A stretch of DNA of 64,000 nucleotides from Paracoccaceae bacterium (GCA_014872875.1 WKFI01000005.1:682001-746000), one strand, 5' to 3'. Shown: positions 25,762 to 34,881, counted from the first letter of the stretch. Numbers and translations are program-made. Notes: generated from the sequence alone by a model not told the origin.

Positions 25762-26727
25762 TCACTTCACGAAGGTGACCGACTTGCGGTCGGTGGACAG
25801 CACCACGGCCGCGATGACCAGAACGCCCAGCACGCCGTCCTGCACGTATCCGGGCAGCCCGATCACAACCATGCCGTTGTTGATGACGTTCACGATCAAA
25901 ACACCGATGAGCGTATTCCAGACGCCGCCGATCCCGCCCCACAGGGCCGTACCGCCAACGACAACCGACGTGATTGAAACGAACATGAAGTTCGATCCGG
26001 TGGCCGTCTCGGCGATGCCGATGCGCCCAACTGCCAACAGAGCGCCGACCGCGTAAAACACACCGGCGAGCGTGAATCCCAGGATGCGGACCTTGTTGAC
26101 GTTCAAGCCCGAAGCATGCGCCAGGTCCTCGCCTCCGCCCACGGCATAGAAGTTGCGGCCCAGCGTCGTTCGGGTCTGGATGAACCAGGCGATCAACAGG
26201 AAGGCAACCGCCACGTAGCACATGATGGGGAAGTTGAACCAACGGGTGGTCAGCAGACCGCGGAACAGATCGTCTTCGACGCGGATGCGATCACCGCCCG
26301 TCAGAAGAAGCGCGAAACCCGTTCCGACAAATCCCATCGCCAGGGAGGCCATGAAAGACGGGATCTTGAGCTTCACATGAACAAGTCCGTTCAGTAATCC
26401 GACTGCCGCCCCGACCAGCAGAGCCAGCGGCAAGGCCAGCCACGCAAAGGACGCCAGCGTGCCGCCCATCGCGATAAACGCAAAAGCGAATACAACGGCG
26501 CAGACGGAAACCGTGCCTTCCATCGACAAGTCGATGGAGCCCATGATGATGATGAACGTCACACCGATCGCAACCATCAGCGCCGGAGCGGACGAAATAC
26601 CAATTCTGGCAAAGTTCCGCACCGAGAAGAAGCGTGGCTCCATCGCTGCAAAAAAAAGTATCAGAACGATGAGAACGAGTAAGGGTGCCCATTTGACGAG
26701 GACATCCCGTGTCAGAACACTGCCCAC
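25762..26727 (-). CDS. sugar-type ABC transporter permease (RbsC family)
   Basis: A 321-aa permease related to but distinct from the one at 23292. The core MVAIGVTFIIIMGSIDLSME and FYAVGGGEDLAHASGLNV are RbsC landmarks. Start is GTG 26727 with GGGAGGAG 5 bp upstream. A hairpin lies in the 101-bp gap to the binding-protein gene. Confidence 0.92.
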   Translation of the reverse strand: MGSVLTRDVLVKWAPLLVLIVLILFFAAMEPRFFSVRNFARIGISSAPALMVAIGVTFIIIMGSIDLSMEGTVSVCAVVFAFAFIAMGGTLASFAWLALPLALLVGAAVGLLNGLVHVKLKIPSFMASLAMGFVGTGFALLLTGGDRIRVEDDLFRGLLTTRWFNFPIMCYVAVAFLLIAWFIQTRTTLGRNFYAVGGGEDLAHASGLNVNKVRILGFTLAGVFYAVGALLAVGRIGIAETATGSNFMFVSITSVVVGGTALWGGIGGVWNTLIGVLIVNVINNGMVVIGLPGYVQDGVLGVLVIAAVVLSTDRKSVTFVK

Positions 26728-26798
26728 GTGCTCCTCCCAAGTGCTGTCAGTTGATGTCTGTAATTCGTGCCGGCTGGTGATTGCTCAGCCGGAAGAGA

Positions 26799-26818
26799 GA
26801 GGCCGCCCCGGCAGCCTC
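26799..26818 (-). other. intercistronic hairpin after the binding-protein gene
   Basis: GAGGCTGCC-GG-GGCGGCCTC on the minus strand, with one G-U pair, sits 10 bp after the stop of the solute-binding protein. There is no T run. Such hairpins commonly protect the abundant binding-protein message from 3' decay and reduce downstream expression. Confidence 0.5.
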
Positions 26819-26828
26819 CCTCAGCGCA

Positions 26829-27935
26829 TTACTTGTACATGATCTGGCCGTTGGTCGGCCCCCAGAAATCGGTCCAATCATAAGTCGGAACGTTGTCCAG
26901 ATAATTCGCCTTGAACTCGGCCGCGTCCTTGGGCGTAATCAGGATGGTCGGGCCGTAGAATTCGCGGTGCTCATTGGGTTCGTCTGAAGGTTTGAAGGTC
27001 CCAATAGCCGCGTGATATGCCAGCGCTGCCGTAATGCCACCACCCCAATGCGGGTTTGTGAACACGGTTGCGAGGATTTTACCCTCATCGACCAAGCCCA
27101 CGGCCTGGGGATTGCCGTCGTATGAAACGATCGGCATGTCGTCGATACCTTCAGCACGCAGAGCCTCCAGAACACCATAAGCGATCGTGTCGTTGGCGCA
27201 GTGCACACCGGTAATCTCGTCACCATAGCGGGTCAGGAAAGCGCTCATTACCTGGTTGGCTTTTTGCGTATCCCAGTCAGCGGGCTCGGCAGCCAGCAGT
27301 TCGACATCGGGATAGTCCTTCAGCGCATTCTTCAGACCATTCAAACGCTCGATAGCCGGGTTGTTCGACGCGATCCCGCCAAGATGCACGACGCCCCCTT
27401 TTCCACCCATGGCTTCCAGCAGGATGCGAGCGGTCTGTTCCGCCGGACCTTCGTCGGACCAAGTCATGTGGCTTACATAATTGTCGCCAAAGTCCCAGGG
27501 GTGCAGGTCGTCGGTCTTGTTCCAGATTGTCGAAACATACCCACCGGCCTCGGCCACAGCCTCGACTACTGGACGGCAGTTCGGCGCGTCATTGGTGTCG
27601 ATCGCAAGAGCCAGATTCCCGCTCGTTTTCGCCAGAAGCGCCTTCACGTCCGCCAGCGATTTTTCGGAACTGCCTTCGTTGATCAGGTGTGTCAGCGCGT
27701 CTTTTCCCAGCCCTGCCGCGTCCATGAAAGCTTCACCACCTGAAACGATTTCGTTCCAATACGGGTTCGTGCGGTTTCGATAAGACCAGGCAACCGTTGG
27801 ATTGGACGCGGCCTGCGCCATACCCGGCCCAAACACGCCAGCAGCGGCCACACCGCCAAGACCATAAGCGCTGGCAAGCAGGAAATTCCGACGATTGACC
27901 GTCTCCTGCTCAATGAACTTCTTAATGAATGACAT
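26829..27935 (-). CDS. sugar-type ABC transporter substrate-binding protein (RbsB family), Tat-type signal
   Basis: A 368-aa periplasmic binding protein. The N-terminus has an NRRNFLLAS twin-arginine-like motif and a hydrophobic stretch ending near AQAASNP, then a two-lobed Peripla_BP_4 fold (GGEAFMDAA, LALAIDTNDAPNC, GVHCANDTIAYGVLEAL, PIVSYDGNPQA). It should deliver the substrate to the two-permease importer. Start ATG 27935 has GGGAGGA 6 bp upstream. It is the first gene of the long leftward operon whose upstream region holds operator sites E and F. Confidence 0.93.
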   Translation of the reverse strand: MSFIKKFIEQETVNRRNFLLASAYGLGGVAAAGVFGPGMAQAASNPTVAWSYRNRTNPYWNEIVSGGEAFMDAAGLGKDALTHLINEGSSEKSLADVKALLAKTSGNLALAIDTNDAPNCRPVVEAVAEAGGYVSTIWNKTDDLHPWDFGDNYVSHMTWSDEGPAEQTARILLEAMGGKGGVVHLGGIASNNPAIERLNGLKNALKDYPDVELLAAEPADWDTQKANQVMSAFLTRYGDEITGVHCANDTIAYGVLEALRAEGIDDMPIVSYDGNPQAVGLVDEGKILATVFTNPHWGGGITAALAYHAAIGTFKPSDEPNEHREFYGPTILITPKDAAEFKANYLDNVPTYDWTDFWGPTNGQIMYK

Positions 27936-28048
27936 GGAGTCCTCCCTTTTGCATTCAACCCCCCGGAATCAAGCCAAACCTCTCTCTTTTGGCTCTCAGC
28001 CGATCAACACGCCTCAACCAGATCACTCGTGGCTCATCGGCGACTTAA

Positions 28049-28064
28049 TGCACTAACTAGTTAC
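28049..28064. promoter_or_regulatory. operator site E: TGCACT AACT AGTTAC
   Basis: The right arm and spacer are identical to site A; the left arm is diverged (TGCACT). Site F has the same divergence, so both belong to one subtype. Confidence 0.6.
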
Positions 28065-28105
28065 TTCTGAAATATGCGCTGTGTCAACGGGTCAAGCAAA
28101 AAATA

Positions 28106-28121
28106 TGCACCAACTGGTTAC
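28106..28121. promoter_or_regulatory. operator site F: TGCACC AACT GGTTAC
   Basis: Second copy in the divergent region, 57 bp from site E and 124 bp before the tetR start. Presence of the motif in front of tetR itself is the main reason for assigning it to this regulator. Confidence 0.6.
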
Positions 28122-28245
28122 CTCATTCTTGGCTTGGCGAACATTTCCTGCCATTTTTGAAAAACAGGGGAGAAAGTGTCGCCCGTTGCAATTCGGGTTG
28201 CGACAGCTTAGCAACCCACAACGCATCAGCGAGGTGACGTCATAG

Positions 28246-28881
28246 ATGTCTGCAACCGACACGAAGAAGAAGCGAGACGCGGAAGCGACTCGGAAGAGAA
28301 TTCTGGAAGCTGCCAAGAAGGAATTCGCCAAGAACGGTCTTGGTGGCGCGCGCGTCGATGAGATTGCCGACAGGGCAAAAGCCAACAAACGCATGATCTA
28401 CCACTATTTCGGCAGCAAAGAAGATCTGTTTCGAGCTGTACTCGAAGCTGCATATCTTCACATTCGAAATGCCGAAAAACGTCTTGAACTGGACAATCTT
28501 CCGGCAGATGAAGCACTTGAAAAGCTGGTGAAATTCACGTGGGACTACTACCTGAAGCACCCTGAATTCATCACGCTTGTAAACAGCGAAAACCTGCATC
28601 GCGCACGGCATCTGAAAGACGCAGAAACGATAGCAGATGCGACCATGGGACTTGTCGCCATGGTAGAAAAGATTCTGTTACGCGGGCAGGAACAGGGCAT
28701 CTTCCGGGACGGGATAGACTCCGTTCAGCTCAACATCACGATCGCCGCAATCGGTTATTACTATCTGACAAACAGGTTCACCGGATCCATCCTGTTCAAA
28801 CGTGACATGATGAATCCCGAGGCCCTGGAAGAGCGATTGTCCTTCAATGTTGAGACGATCATGCGGCTGGTTCGGGCTTAA
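28246..28881 (+). CDS. TetR/AcrR family transcriptional regulator, likely master repressor of the regulon
   Basis: A 211-aa TetR protein. The N-terminal HTH is clear (TRKRILEAAKKEFAKNGLGG, then NKRMIYHYFGSKEDLFRAVL); the rest is an all-helical ligand domain. It lies divergently from the importer operon with two copies of the 16-bp inverted repeat between them. Autoregulation and repression of the dispersed operons carrying the same repeat are inferred. The stop is only 7 bp from the converging HbpS-like gene. GAGG is present but about 11 bp from the ATG. Confidence 0.92.
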   Translation: MSATDTKKKRDAEATRKRILEAAKKEFAKNGLGGARVDEIADRAKANKRMIYHYFGSKEDLFRAVLEAAYLHIRNAEKRLELDNLPADEALEKLVKFTWDYYLKHPEFITLVNSENLHRARHLKDAETIADATMGLVAMVEKILLRGQEQGIFRDGIDSVQLNITIAAIGYYYLTNRFTGSILFKRDMMNPEALEERLSFNVETIMRLVRA

Positions 28882-28888
28882 TCCGAAA

Positions 28889-29317
28889 TCAACCGCTTTC
28901 GGCCAATCCGACCTTTTCAATAGCAACCCGGGCACATTCGACATCTTCAAAATCCTGAGCCCCGGAAACGCCGATCCCACCAATACATACTCCTTCGTGA
29001 AACAAAGGCAGCCCTCCTGTCCACACCATGAGCCGGGGACGGTTGGAAAGACCCAGTGCCAAGGAAGGAGTCCCGGACATTCGCTCAAAGAAGTCCGAAG
29101 TCGATTTCCGAAGAGTCGCGGCAGTGTAAGCCTTGTCACATGCGAAATCTGCAGCCGGGGAGATGACGTTTTCACTTCGGAGGAAAGCCACCTGGTTCCC
29201 GGCAGGATCGCAAACCGACACAGCGATGTCCCACCCCTGTGTTTTGGCGTGATCCAGCGCGAATGTAACTAGTTGCAGCCCCGCCTCGGGGCTGACTTCC
29301 TGCTTTGTCGTGATCAT
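28889..29317 (-). CDS. HbpS/GlcG-like (DUF336) protein
   Basis: A 142-aa protein of the GlcG/HbpS family: N-terminal helix LQLVTFALDHAK, then WDIAVSVCDPAGNQVAFLRS, KAYTAATLRKST and the C-terminal GGLPLFHEGVCIGGIGVSGA. Members bind haem or small ligands or act as accessory proteins in catabolic operons (glycolate, glycerol, aromatic). Start ATG 29317 follows GGAGG by 6 bp. It lies downstream of the enoyl-CoA hydratase gene in the same direction (69 bp) and probably shares its message. Confidence 0.88.
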   Translation of the reverse strand: MITTKQEVSPEAGLQLVTFALDHAKTQGWDIAVSVCDPAGNQVAFLRSENVISPAADFACDKAYTAATLRKSTSDFFERMSGTPSLALGLSNRPRLMVWTGGLPLFHEGVCIGGIGVSGAQDFEDVECARVAIEKVGLAESG

Positions 29318-29386
29318 GTGTGACCTCCAATAGATCACCGAGTTTCGGTGTCGTTCACTATGGTTGGGACGGTTTTCTTGCTGATG

Positions 29387-30154
29387 TCATTCGCCGGTAA
29401 ACTTGGCGGGGCGTTTTTCAGTAAAGGCACGAACACCCTCTTCTTTGTCCAGCGTGGCGCCCATCGCTGCCGCCGCCAGAGAGTCGACCATCGCCGCGGG
29501 ATCTTCGGCGCGTCCGGCGTGGATCATGTTCTTTGCGATTTCCACTGCTCTGGGTGACAATTCACTTACGCTGCCTGCAATCTGTAAAGCGCACTCAAAA
29601 GGAAATTCGTTTACCTCAGAAACGAAACCGGCTTGCCAGGCACGCTCGGCTCCAATCTGACGTCCGAACAGAGCCATCTCTTTCATCAAAGGCTCAGGAA
29701 TAAGCCGGGCCAAGCGCTGCGTCCCCGACCACCCCGGCACGATACCCACACGGGCTTCAGGCAACGCTATCCTGGCCTTGGGAGCCATAATTCTGATGTC
29801 GCAAGCCGCGGCCAACTCAAGACCTCCGCCAAAGGCATGCCCATTCAAGGCCGCAACCGTTGGAATCGATAACCGCGCCAACCGATCAAAGACTCGGTGA
29901 CCACCTCGTATCCAATCCCGCGCAAAATCAGCCGGGGTCATGGCACTCCATTCAGCAATGTCGGCGCCTACGCAAAAGGCCTTTTCGCCCTCGCCTGTCA
30001 ATATCATGGCACGGGTTTCCCGTCGGCGCTCCACTTCCATACAATGGCTTTCCAATTCCCGAACCATCGCCGAGGTGAGAGCATTCAACTTTGCCGCATT
30101 AGAAAGCGTAATGATCGCCACACTTTCTTTGAATTTCAGGTTGATCGAGCTCAT
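29387..30154 (-). CDS. enoyl-CoA hydratase/isomerase family protein
   Basis: A 255-aa crotonase-fold protein. The oxyanion-hole segments are visible as CVGADIAEW and ALNGHAFGGGLELAAACD, followed by PEARVGIVPGWSGTQRLARL. It would hydrate or isomerise an enoyl-CoA, consistent with the acyl-CoA dehydrogenase and CoA-transferase that share its operator. Start ATG 30154 has GAGG 6 bp upstream. Operator site H begins 14 bp before the start. Confidence 0.92.
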   Translation of the reverse strand: MSSINLKFKESVAIITLSNAAKLNALTSAMVRELESHCMEVERRRETRAMILTGEGEKAFCVGADIAEWSAMTPADFARDWIRGGHRVFDRLARLSIPTVAALNGHAFGGGLELAAACDIRIMAPKARIALPEARVGIVPGWSGTQRLARLIPEPLMKEMALFGRQIGAERAWQAGFVSEVNEFPFECALQIAGSVSELSPRAVEIAKNMIHAGRAEDPAAMVDSLAAAAMGATLDKEEGVRAFTEKRPAKFTGE

Positions 30155-30168
30155 ATCAAACCTCACTA

Positions 30169-30184
30169 TTAACCATATAGTTAC
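30169..30184. promoter_or_regulatory. operator site H: TTAACC ATAT AGTTAC
   Basis: Copy of the 16-bp motif 14 bp before the enoyl-CoA hydratase ATG, the same spacing as sites A, B and C. The left arm differs at the first base only from site B. Confidence 0.6.
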
Positions 30185-30345
30185 TTAACTCAATTTGACT
30201 TGAGCGTCCATCAAGAAAGCCAACGCTGCTGGAAGCCGAAATGGTTGAAACGCGGTCTCTCACTGTCCAACCGGCAAAGAGCTTCTCATGTCGTTACGTT
30301 CGGCTTTGACTGGCTCACTTTCCTTGCATCCGATAAGGTTGCCCC

Positions 30346-31011
30346 ATGAAACGCAGCACCGTGAATGAAATCCTGAGAGAGGCCGACAGCTTCATCCAAA
30401 GCTTCGGATACACCCTGCCCCCGTTTGCTTACTGGTCTGCGAACCGTATGCGCCAAAGTGATGCCACGACCATCCGCGAGCGTGCACTTGGGTGGGACAT
30501 CACCGACTATGGTCAAGGGCGGTTCGAAGAAATGGGTCTGTTTCTTTTCACCACTCGGAATGGAACTTTGGCCGACCTGAACAAAGGTCGAGGCATGTTG
30601 TATGCCGAAAAAATAATGGTAAGTCGCGAGAAACAGCTGTCCCCGATGCACCGCCACAACACAAAGGCCGAAGACATCATCAACGCCGGTGGAGGAGATC
30701 TGATTATCGAGCTGTTCGCACCTGCGCAGGATGGATCGATTGATCGAGAATCGCAGGTCACAGTGCCCAGCGATGGTCTCAATGTTACCTTGGATGCGGG
30801 CGGATTGCTGCGATTGCAACCCGGTCAGAGCGTCACGCTGCTTCCAGGGATCTGGCACGCCTTCTGGGCTGAAAAGGGCGACTGCCTGATCCGCGAGGTC
30901 TCGACCGTGAACGACGACCGTACGGACAATGTCTTTGAGAAGGACATAGGCCGTTTTTCAAAAATCGTTGAGGATGAAGACCCACTGCATCTTCTGGTTT
31001 CGGACTACTGA
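30346..31011 (+). CDS. D-lyxose ketol-isomerase (cupin type)
   Basis: A 221-aa cupin protein matching the bacterial D-lyxose isomerase family (PF07385). The metal site is visible as MHRHNTKAEDIIN (His, His, Glu) with a second His in LLPGIWHAFW. It interconverts D-lyxose/D-xylulose and often D-mannose/D-fructose. Length is normal. AAGG lies 8 bp before the ATG. It converges on the glucokinase gene and probably supplies fructose or xylulose from sugars imported by the neighbouring ABC system. Confidence 0.9.
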   Translation: MKRSTVNEILREADSFIQSFGYTLPPFAYWSANRMRQSDATTIRERALGWDITDYGQGRFEEMGLFLFTTRNGTLADLNKGRGMLYAEKIMVSREKQLSPMHRHNTKAEDIINAGGGDLIIELFAPAQDGSIDRESQVTVPSDGLNVTLDAGGLLRLQPGQSVTLLPGIWHAFWAEKGDCLIREVSTVNDDRTDNVFEKDIGRFSKIVEDEDPLHLLVSDY

Positions 31012-31064
31012 TATCAGCAATCTTGGTCCGGTGTCGTCCAGTGTCACTGTTCGCAAGAAGTTGC

Positions 31065-31916
31065 TCAGGCCGTGTACCTGGCACATCCAAGCAAAGCCAC
31101 AGTGTCGTCTTTGATCACGGAGACAGGCACCGAGAAATCAGGGTTGAGCTCGAAAGGGCGTTCAAACATCTTGCAAAACTCAACCCGGTCCTGTGAATTC
31201 AAAACCGATCTCGAGACGCCGCCGTTGAAGAAAATTCCGCCCCGAGGCAGGAAGGTCATCGTCAGATCCCGCGCAAGCGCGCCCAGAAGACCAGCATACA
31301 AGCCGTTCGTGCCTCCCATTGCCATGACCTTCTTGTAGCCACGGCCAGAGAAACATTCCTCAATGGTTGGAAACGCCCCAGTTACATCCCCCAGAACAGG
31401 CCGCGCCATCTCGACAACACTCGCCGGCAAGGATACGTGACCAAGTTCGGCTTCAAGGCAACATACATCCGCGCCGACGTGCCGAACCGGACAGACATTG
31501 AAGCCGGTCCCAACTCCAACGACCAGAGACTGCGCTTCTGCGAACGCGGTTCCTGAAGAACCACAAACAGGTATGATTTGGTTGGAACCGAGCGCGGGCA
31601 AAGCATAGCCCAATGCCGTGAGATCATTGATCAGCCAGGCATTCCCGATTTCCAGCCTCTCGGAAATTTCATGGGTTTCAAAGCCCCAATCCCGATTGGT
31701 CAATCTCGCTTCCTTGCCCCAAACCGGCCCAGCGACCGCAACCACCGCTTCCGTGATCAACTCGCTTGAGGTTTGTCTCAGAAACCCGATTGCAAGCGAA
31801 TAAAAGCTATCAAAGTCATCATTCTGAAAGCTCCGCATAGTGCCGTCCAGAACCTGCCCATCACGCGCCAGGGCAAGCCGCGCATTTGTTCCGCCAATGT
31901 CTGCCACCAATCGCAT
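31065..31916 (-). CDS. glk: glucokinase
   Basis: A 283-aa ATP-dependent glucokinase of the Glk (PF02685) type. The phosphate-binding segment is DIGGTNARLAL at the N-terminus; NDLTALGYALP, the Glu-containing CCLEAELGHV and the GGIFFNGGV loop follow. It phosphorylates glucose (possibly mannose) at O6. It is the last gene of the leftward sugar-import operon, 46 bp after the ATPase gene, which supports glucose as a substrate of that importer. Confidence 0.9.
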   Translation of the reverse strand: MRLVADIGGTNARLALARDGQVLDGTMRSFQNDDFDSFYSLAIGFLRQTSSELITEAVVAVAGPVWGKEARLTNRDWGFETHEISERLEIGNAWLINDLTALGYALPALGSNQIIPVCGSSGTAFAEAQSLVVGVGTGFNVCPVRHVGADVCCLEAELGHVSLPASVVEMARPVLGDVTGAFPTIEECFSGRGYKKVMAMGGTNGLYAGLLGALARDLTMTFLPRGGIFFNGGVSRSVLNSQDRVEFCKMFERPFELNPDFSVPVSVIKDDTVALLGCARYTA

Positions 31917-31962
31917 TCAAGTCGCTTTCAGATCTTCGGACCAGCTCCCCGGGCAGGCATGA

Positions 31963-33078
31963 TCACAAGATGCGTTGCTCGGTCGTTGGATCAAAAACTA
32001 CTGCCTTTTCCATATTGACTGCAAATACGGTCTGCTTGCCCGCCACCACATCAGCATCCGAACGCATCCGGGCGACACATTCCGCGCCGCCAAGAGTAGT
32101 GGTCACAAACGTGTCCGATCCAGCGGGCTCGGTCACAGCCACCATGTTTTCGAGACGCTCGACATGCGCAGATCGCTGATCGGCTCCTTCAACATCGGTC
32201 AGGGCTTCGGGACGTATACCCAGGATTATCTCCTGACCGTCATAGGATCGCAGGCGGTCCGAAGGCTGGAAAAAGGTCAAACTGATCTCCTGCCCCTGAC
32301 TGTTTTGGGTGACCGCGTATACGGCATTACCCTCGGTTCTGACCCGAACAGGTATCAAGTTCATCGAAGGAGATCCCATGAACGTGGCCACGAATAGGTT
32401 CGCCGGGGTATCGTAAATCTCCTTGGGTGTCCCCAACTGCTGAACATAGCCGCCGTTCATTACAGCAATCCGCGTCGAAAGCGTCATCGCCTCAATCTGG
32501 TCGTGGGTTACATAGACTATCGTCGTGCCCAGCTTCTGATGCAGCTTCTTGATTTCCGTCCGCATATCGACACGAAGCTTTGCGTCCAGGTTCGACAAGG
32601 GTTCATCGAACAGGAAGACGTCCGGGTTCCGCACCAGGGCACGCCCCATGGCAACGCGCTGACGTTGACCGCCGGAAAGCTGGCCGGGCTTGCGGTCCAG
32701 CAGTTGTTCGATTTGCAACAGCTTAGCGACCTCGGCCATCGCAGTTTCCCGTTCACCCTTGGGAACGCCATGCATTTCCAAACCAAAGGTTATGTTCTGC
32801 CCGACGGTCATATTCGGGTAGAGCGCATAGGACTGGAACACCATGGCGATATTGCGCTTCGAAGGGTGCACACCGTTCATGACGGCATCCTTGATACGAA
32901 TTTCGCCCGACGAGATCTCTTCAAGCCCGGCAATCATGTTCAAAAGCGTAGACTTGCCACAGCCGGAGGGACCAACCAGCACAAGAAACTCGCCCTCTTC
33001 CACAGAAATATCGACCCGGTGCAGAACCTCGACCGCGCCGTAAGACTTCGTCGCATTGTCGATATCGAGAAAACCCAT
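31963..33078 (-). CDS. carbohydrate ABC transporter ATP-binding protein (MalK/UgpC/MsmK family)
   Basis: A 371-aa ATPase with Walker A GPSGCGKST, signature LSGGQRQR, Walker B VFLFDEPLSNLD and switch His in VTHDQIEA, then a C-terminal TOBE/OB regulatory domain. It energises the permease pair encoded just upstream (5-bp gap). Confidence 0.95.
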   Translation of the reverse strand: MGFLDIDNATKSYGAVEVLHRVDISVEEGEFLVLVGPSGCGKSTLLNMIAGLEEISSGEIRIKDAVMNGVHPSKRNIAMVFQSYALYPNMTVGQNITFGLEMHGVPKGERETAMAEVAKLLQIEQLLDRKPGQLSGGQRQRVAMGRALVRNPDVFLFDEPLSNLDAKLRVDMRTEIKKLHQKLGTTIVYVTHDQIEAMTLSTRIAVMNGGYVQQLGTPKEIYDTPANLFVATFMGSPSMNLIPVRVRTEGNAVYAVTQNSQGQEISLTFFQPSDRLRSYDGQEIILGIRPEALTDVEGADQRSAHVERLENMVAVTEPAGSDTFVTTTLGGAECVARMRSDADVVAGKQTVFAVNMEKAVVFDPTTEQRIL

Positions 33079-33082
33079 CGAG

Positions 33083-33964
33083 TTATCCTTTCACGGAGCC
33101 TGCCATCAGACCACGGACGAAATAGCGCCCGGCCACGATGTAGACGAGAAGAGTGGGAAGGGCGGCCAGGATCGCGCCCGCAAAGTGAACGTTGTATTCC
33201 TTCACGCCTGTGGAGGATTGCACGAGATTGTTGAGCGCTACCGTCATCGGCGCACCGTCTCCCGACGCAAACGAAGCCCCGAACAGGAAGTCGTTCCAGA
33301 TATTGGTGAACTGCCAAATGATGCAGACCACCGAGATCGGCCCTGAAGACGGCAGCAGGATACGCCAGAAGATCTGAAAGAAACCGGCACCGTCAATCTG
33401 CGCTGCGCGTACCAGTTCAGTCGGGAAGACAGCGTAGTAGTTTCGGAAATACAGCGTTGAAAACCCAATCCCGTAAACCACGTGCACAAGGACCAGACCA
33501 GAGGTAGATCCTGCGAGGCCCAAAAATCCCAGAACAGCCGCCATCGGGATCAGCACGATCTGGAACGGAATGAAACAGGCAAACAGCATCAGACCGAACA
33601 GGATTGTATCCCAGCGGAAACGCCACTTGGTCAGAACATAGCCGTTGAGAGCCCCCAGCACAGTCGAGATTGCAACCGCCGGAACAACCATCGAGATCGA
33701 ATTCCAGAAATAAGGCCGCAACCCGGTCGGCTCTACCCCGATCTGAGCCGTGGACCATGCCTTGAGCCACGGCTCAATGGTCCAGACCTCTGGCAGCGCC
33801 ATCATCCCGCCCCCTGTGATCTCCGATAGCGGTTTGACCGAATTCACGGCCATCACGTACAGGGGAAGCACGTAAAACAACGCAAACAGGACAAGAACCA
33901 GATAGATCATTGCCCGCGCAATGCGGCCCGTACGGATCGCGGTATCCTGCGTAGCAACTGACAT
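33083..33964 (-). CDS. carbohydrate ABC transporter permease (MalG family)
   Basis: A 293-aa permease with six hydrophobic segments and the EAA-like loop TELVRAAQIDGAGFFQIFWRI. The ATG at 33964 overlaps the stop of the partner permease (ATGA); an in-frame GTG one codon upstream is an alternative. It forms the heterodimeric channel with the 33964-34881 product. Confidence 0.93.
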   Translation of the reverse strand: MSVATQDTAIRTGRIARAMIYLVLVLFALFYVLPLYVMAVNSVKPLSEITGGGMMALPEVWTIEPWLKAWSTAQIGVEPTGLRPYFWNSISMVVPAVAISTVLGALNGYVLTKWRFRWDTILFGLMLFACFIPFQIVLIPMAAVLGFLGLAGSTSGLVLVHVVYGIGFSTLYFRNYYAVFPTELVRAAQIDGAGFFQIFWRILLPSSGPISVVCIIWQFTNIWNDFLFGASFASGDGAPMTVALNNLVQSSTGVKEYNVHFAGAILAALPTLLVYIVAGRYFVRGLMAGSVKG

Positions 33965-34881
33965 CACGTCTTCTCCTTCAGCTCGGAATAGAGATAGGGG
34001 ATCATGATTGCGGCAATCGTCATCAACATGATCACCGCGGATGCAGCACCAATACCCATCTGATTGCGGCTGAACGTGTAGGAATACATGAACGTCGCCG
34101 GTAGTTCCGTCGCCCGGCCGGGACCGCCACCCGTCATCGCTATGACAAGGTCAAAGGTCTTGATGGCCAGATGTGCAAGAATGACAAAGGCTGAAAGAAA
34201 GGCAGGACGCAATTGTGGGATGATGATCCGCCGATACAGGTTCCAGTTTGACGCCCCATCCATCTGGGCAGCCTTCAGGATTTCATTGTCGATGCCCCGC
34301 AGCCCCGCCAGAAACATAGCCATTACAAAGCCGCTGGATTGCCAGACCGCAGCCAGGACCACCGTATAGATGGCGAAATCCCGGCTCTTGATCCAATCAA
34401 AGGAGAACGAAACCCACCCCCAGGATTGCATGATGTTTTCCAATCCGATTGCCGGGTCCAGAAACCACTTCCAAGCCGTGCCGGTCACGATGAAGCTCAG
34501 CGCCATCGGATAAAGATAGAGCGGGCGCAACAGGCCTTCCCCACGGATCTTCTGATCCAGAAAAATGGCCAGCAACAAACCGATCGCACTACAGATCACG
34601 ATGTACAGACCGGCAAAGACAGCCATATTCGTCAGCGATATTTCCCAATGAGACAGGCTGAACAGCTTTTCGTAGTTCGTGAAACCGATCAAAGAGAAGG
34701 TCGGATCACCATTCTTGTCAACGAACGGAAGAATGCGGCTGTCCGTAAACGAGACATATACCGTGAAAAGGATGAACCCGTAGACGAAGACAAAGACCAG
34801 TGCCAGCGAAGGCGACAGGACGATTTTCGGCAACCAGATCTGAAGGCGCGATCTGAAATCGACCTCGGATTTCGACTGCAT
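33964..34881 (-). CDS. carbohydrate ABC transporter permease (MalF family)
   Basis: A 305-aa permease with six hydrophobic segments and the EAA loop EILKAAQMDGASNWNLYRRI. Start ATG 34881 has GAGGG upstream; the longer frame begins with TTG within that site. It is separated from the binding-protein gene by a 54-bp gap with a strong hairpin. Confidence 0.93.
   Translation of the reverse strand: MQSKSEVDFRSRLQIWLPKIVLSPSLALVFVFVYGFILFTVYVSFTDSRILPFVDKNGDPTFSLIGFTNYEKLFSLSHWEISLTNMAVFAGLYIVICSAIGLLLAIFLDQKIRGEGLLRPLYLYPMALSFIVTGTAWKWFLDPAIGLENIMQSWGWVSFSFDWIKSRDFAIYTVVLAAVWQSSGFVMAMFLAGLRGIDNEILKAAQMDGASNWNLYRRIIIPQLRPAFLSAFVILAHLAIKTFDLVIAMTGGGPGRATELPATFMYSYTFSRNQMGIGAASAVIMLMTIAAIMIPYLYSELKEKT

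Larger units (their letters stand above)
27936..28245. promoter_or_regulatory. divergent control region between the importer operon and the TetR gene
   Basis: This 310-bp stretch has no gene. It contains operator sites E and F, spaced 57 bp apart, and the promoters of the leftward importer operon and of the rightward tetR gene must lie here. I see no further structure. Confidence 0.6.

Noticed and set aside
29265-29276. GTAACTAGTTGC resembling the regulon operator
   Set aside because: It lies inside the HbpS/GlcG-like coding sequence and lacks the 4-bp spacer between arms.
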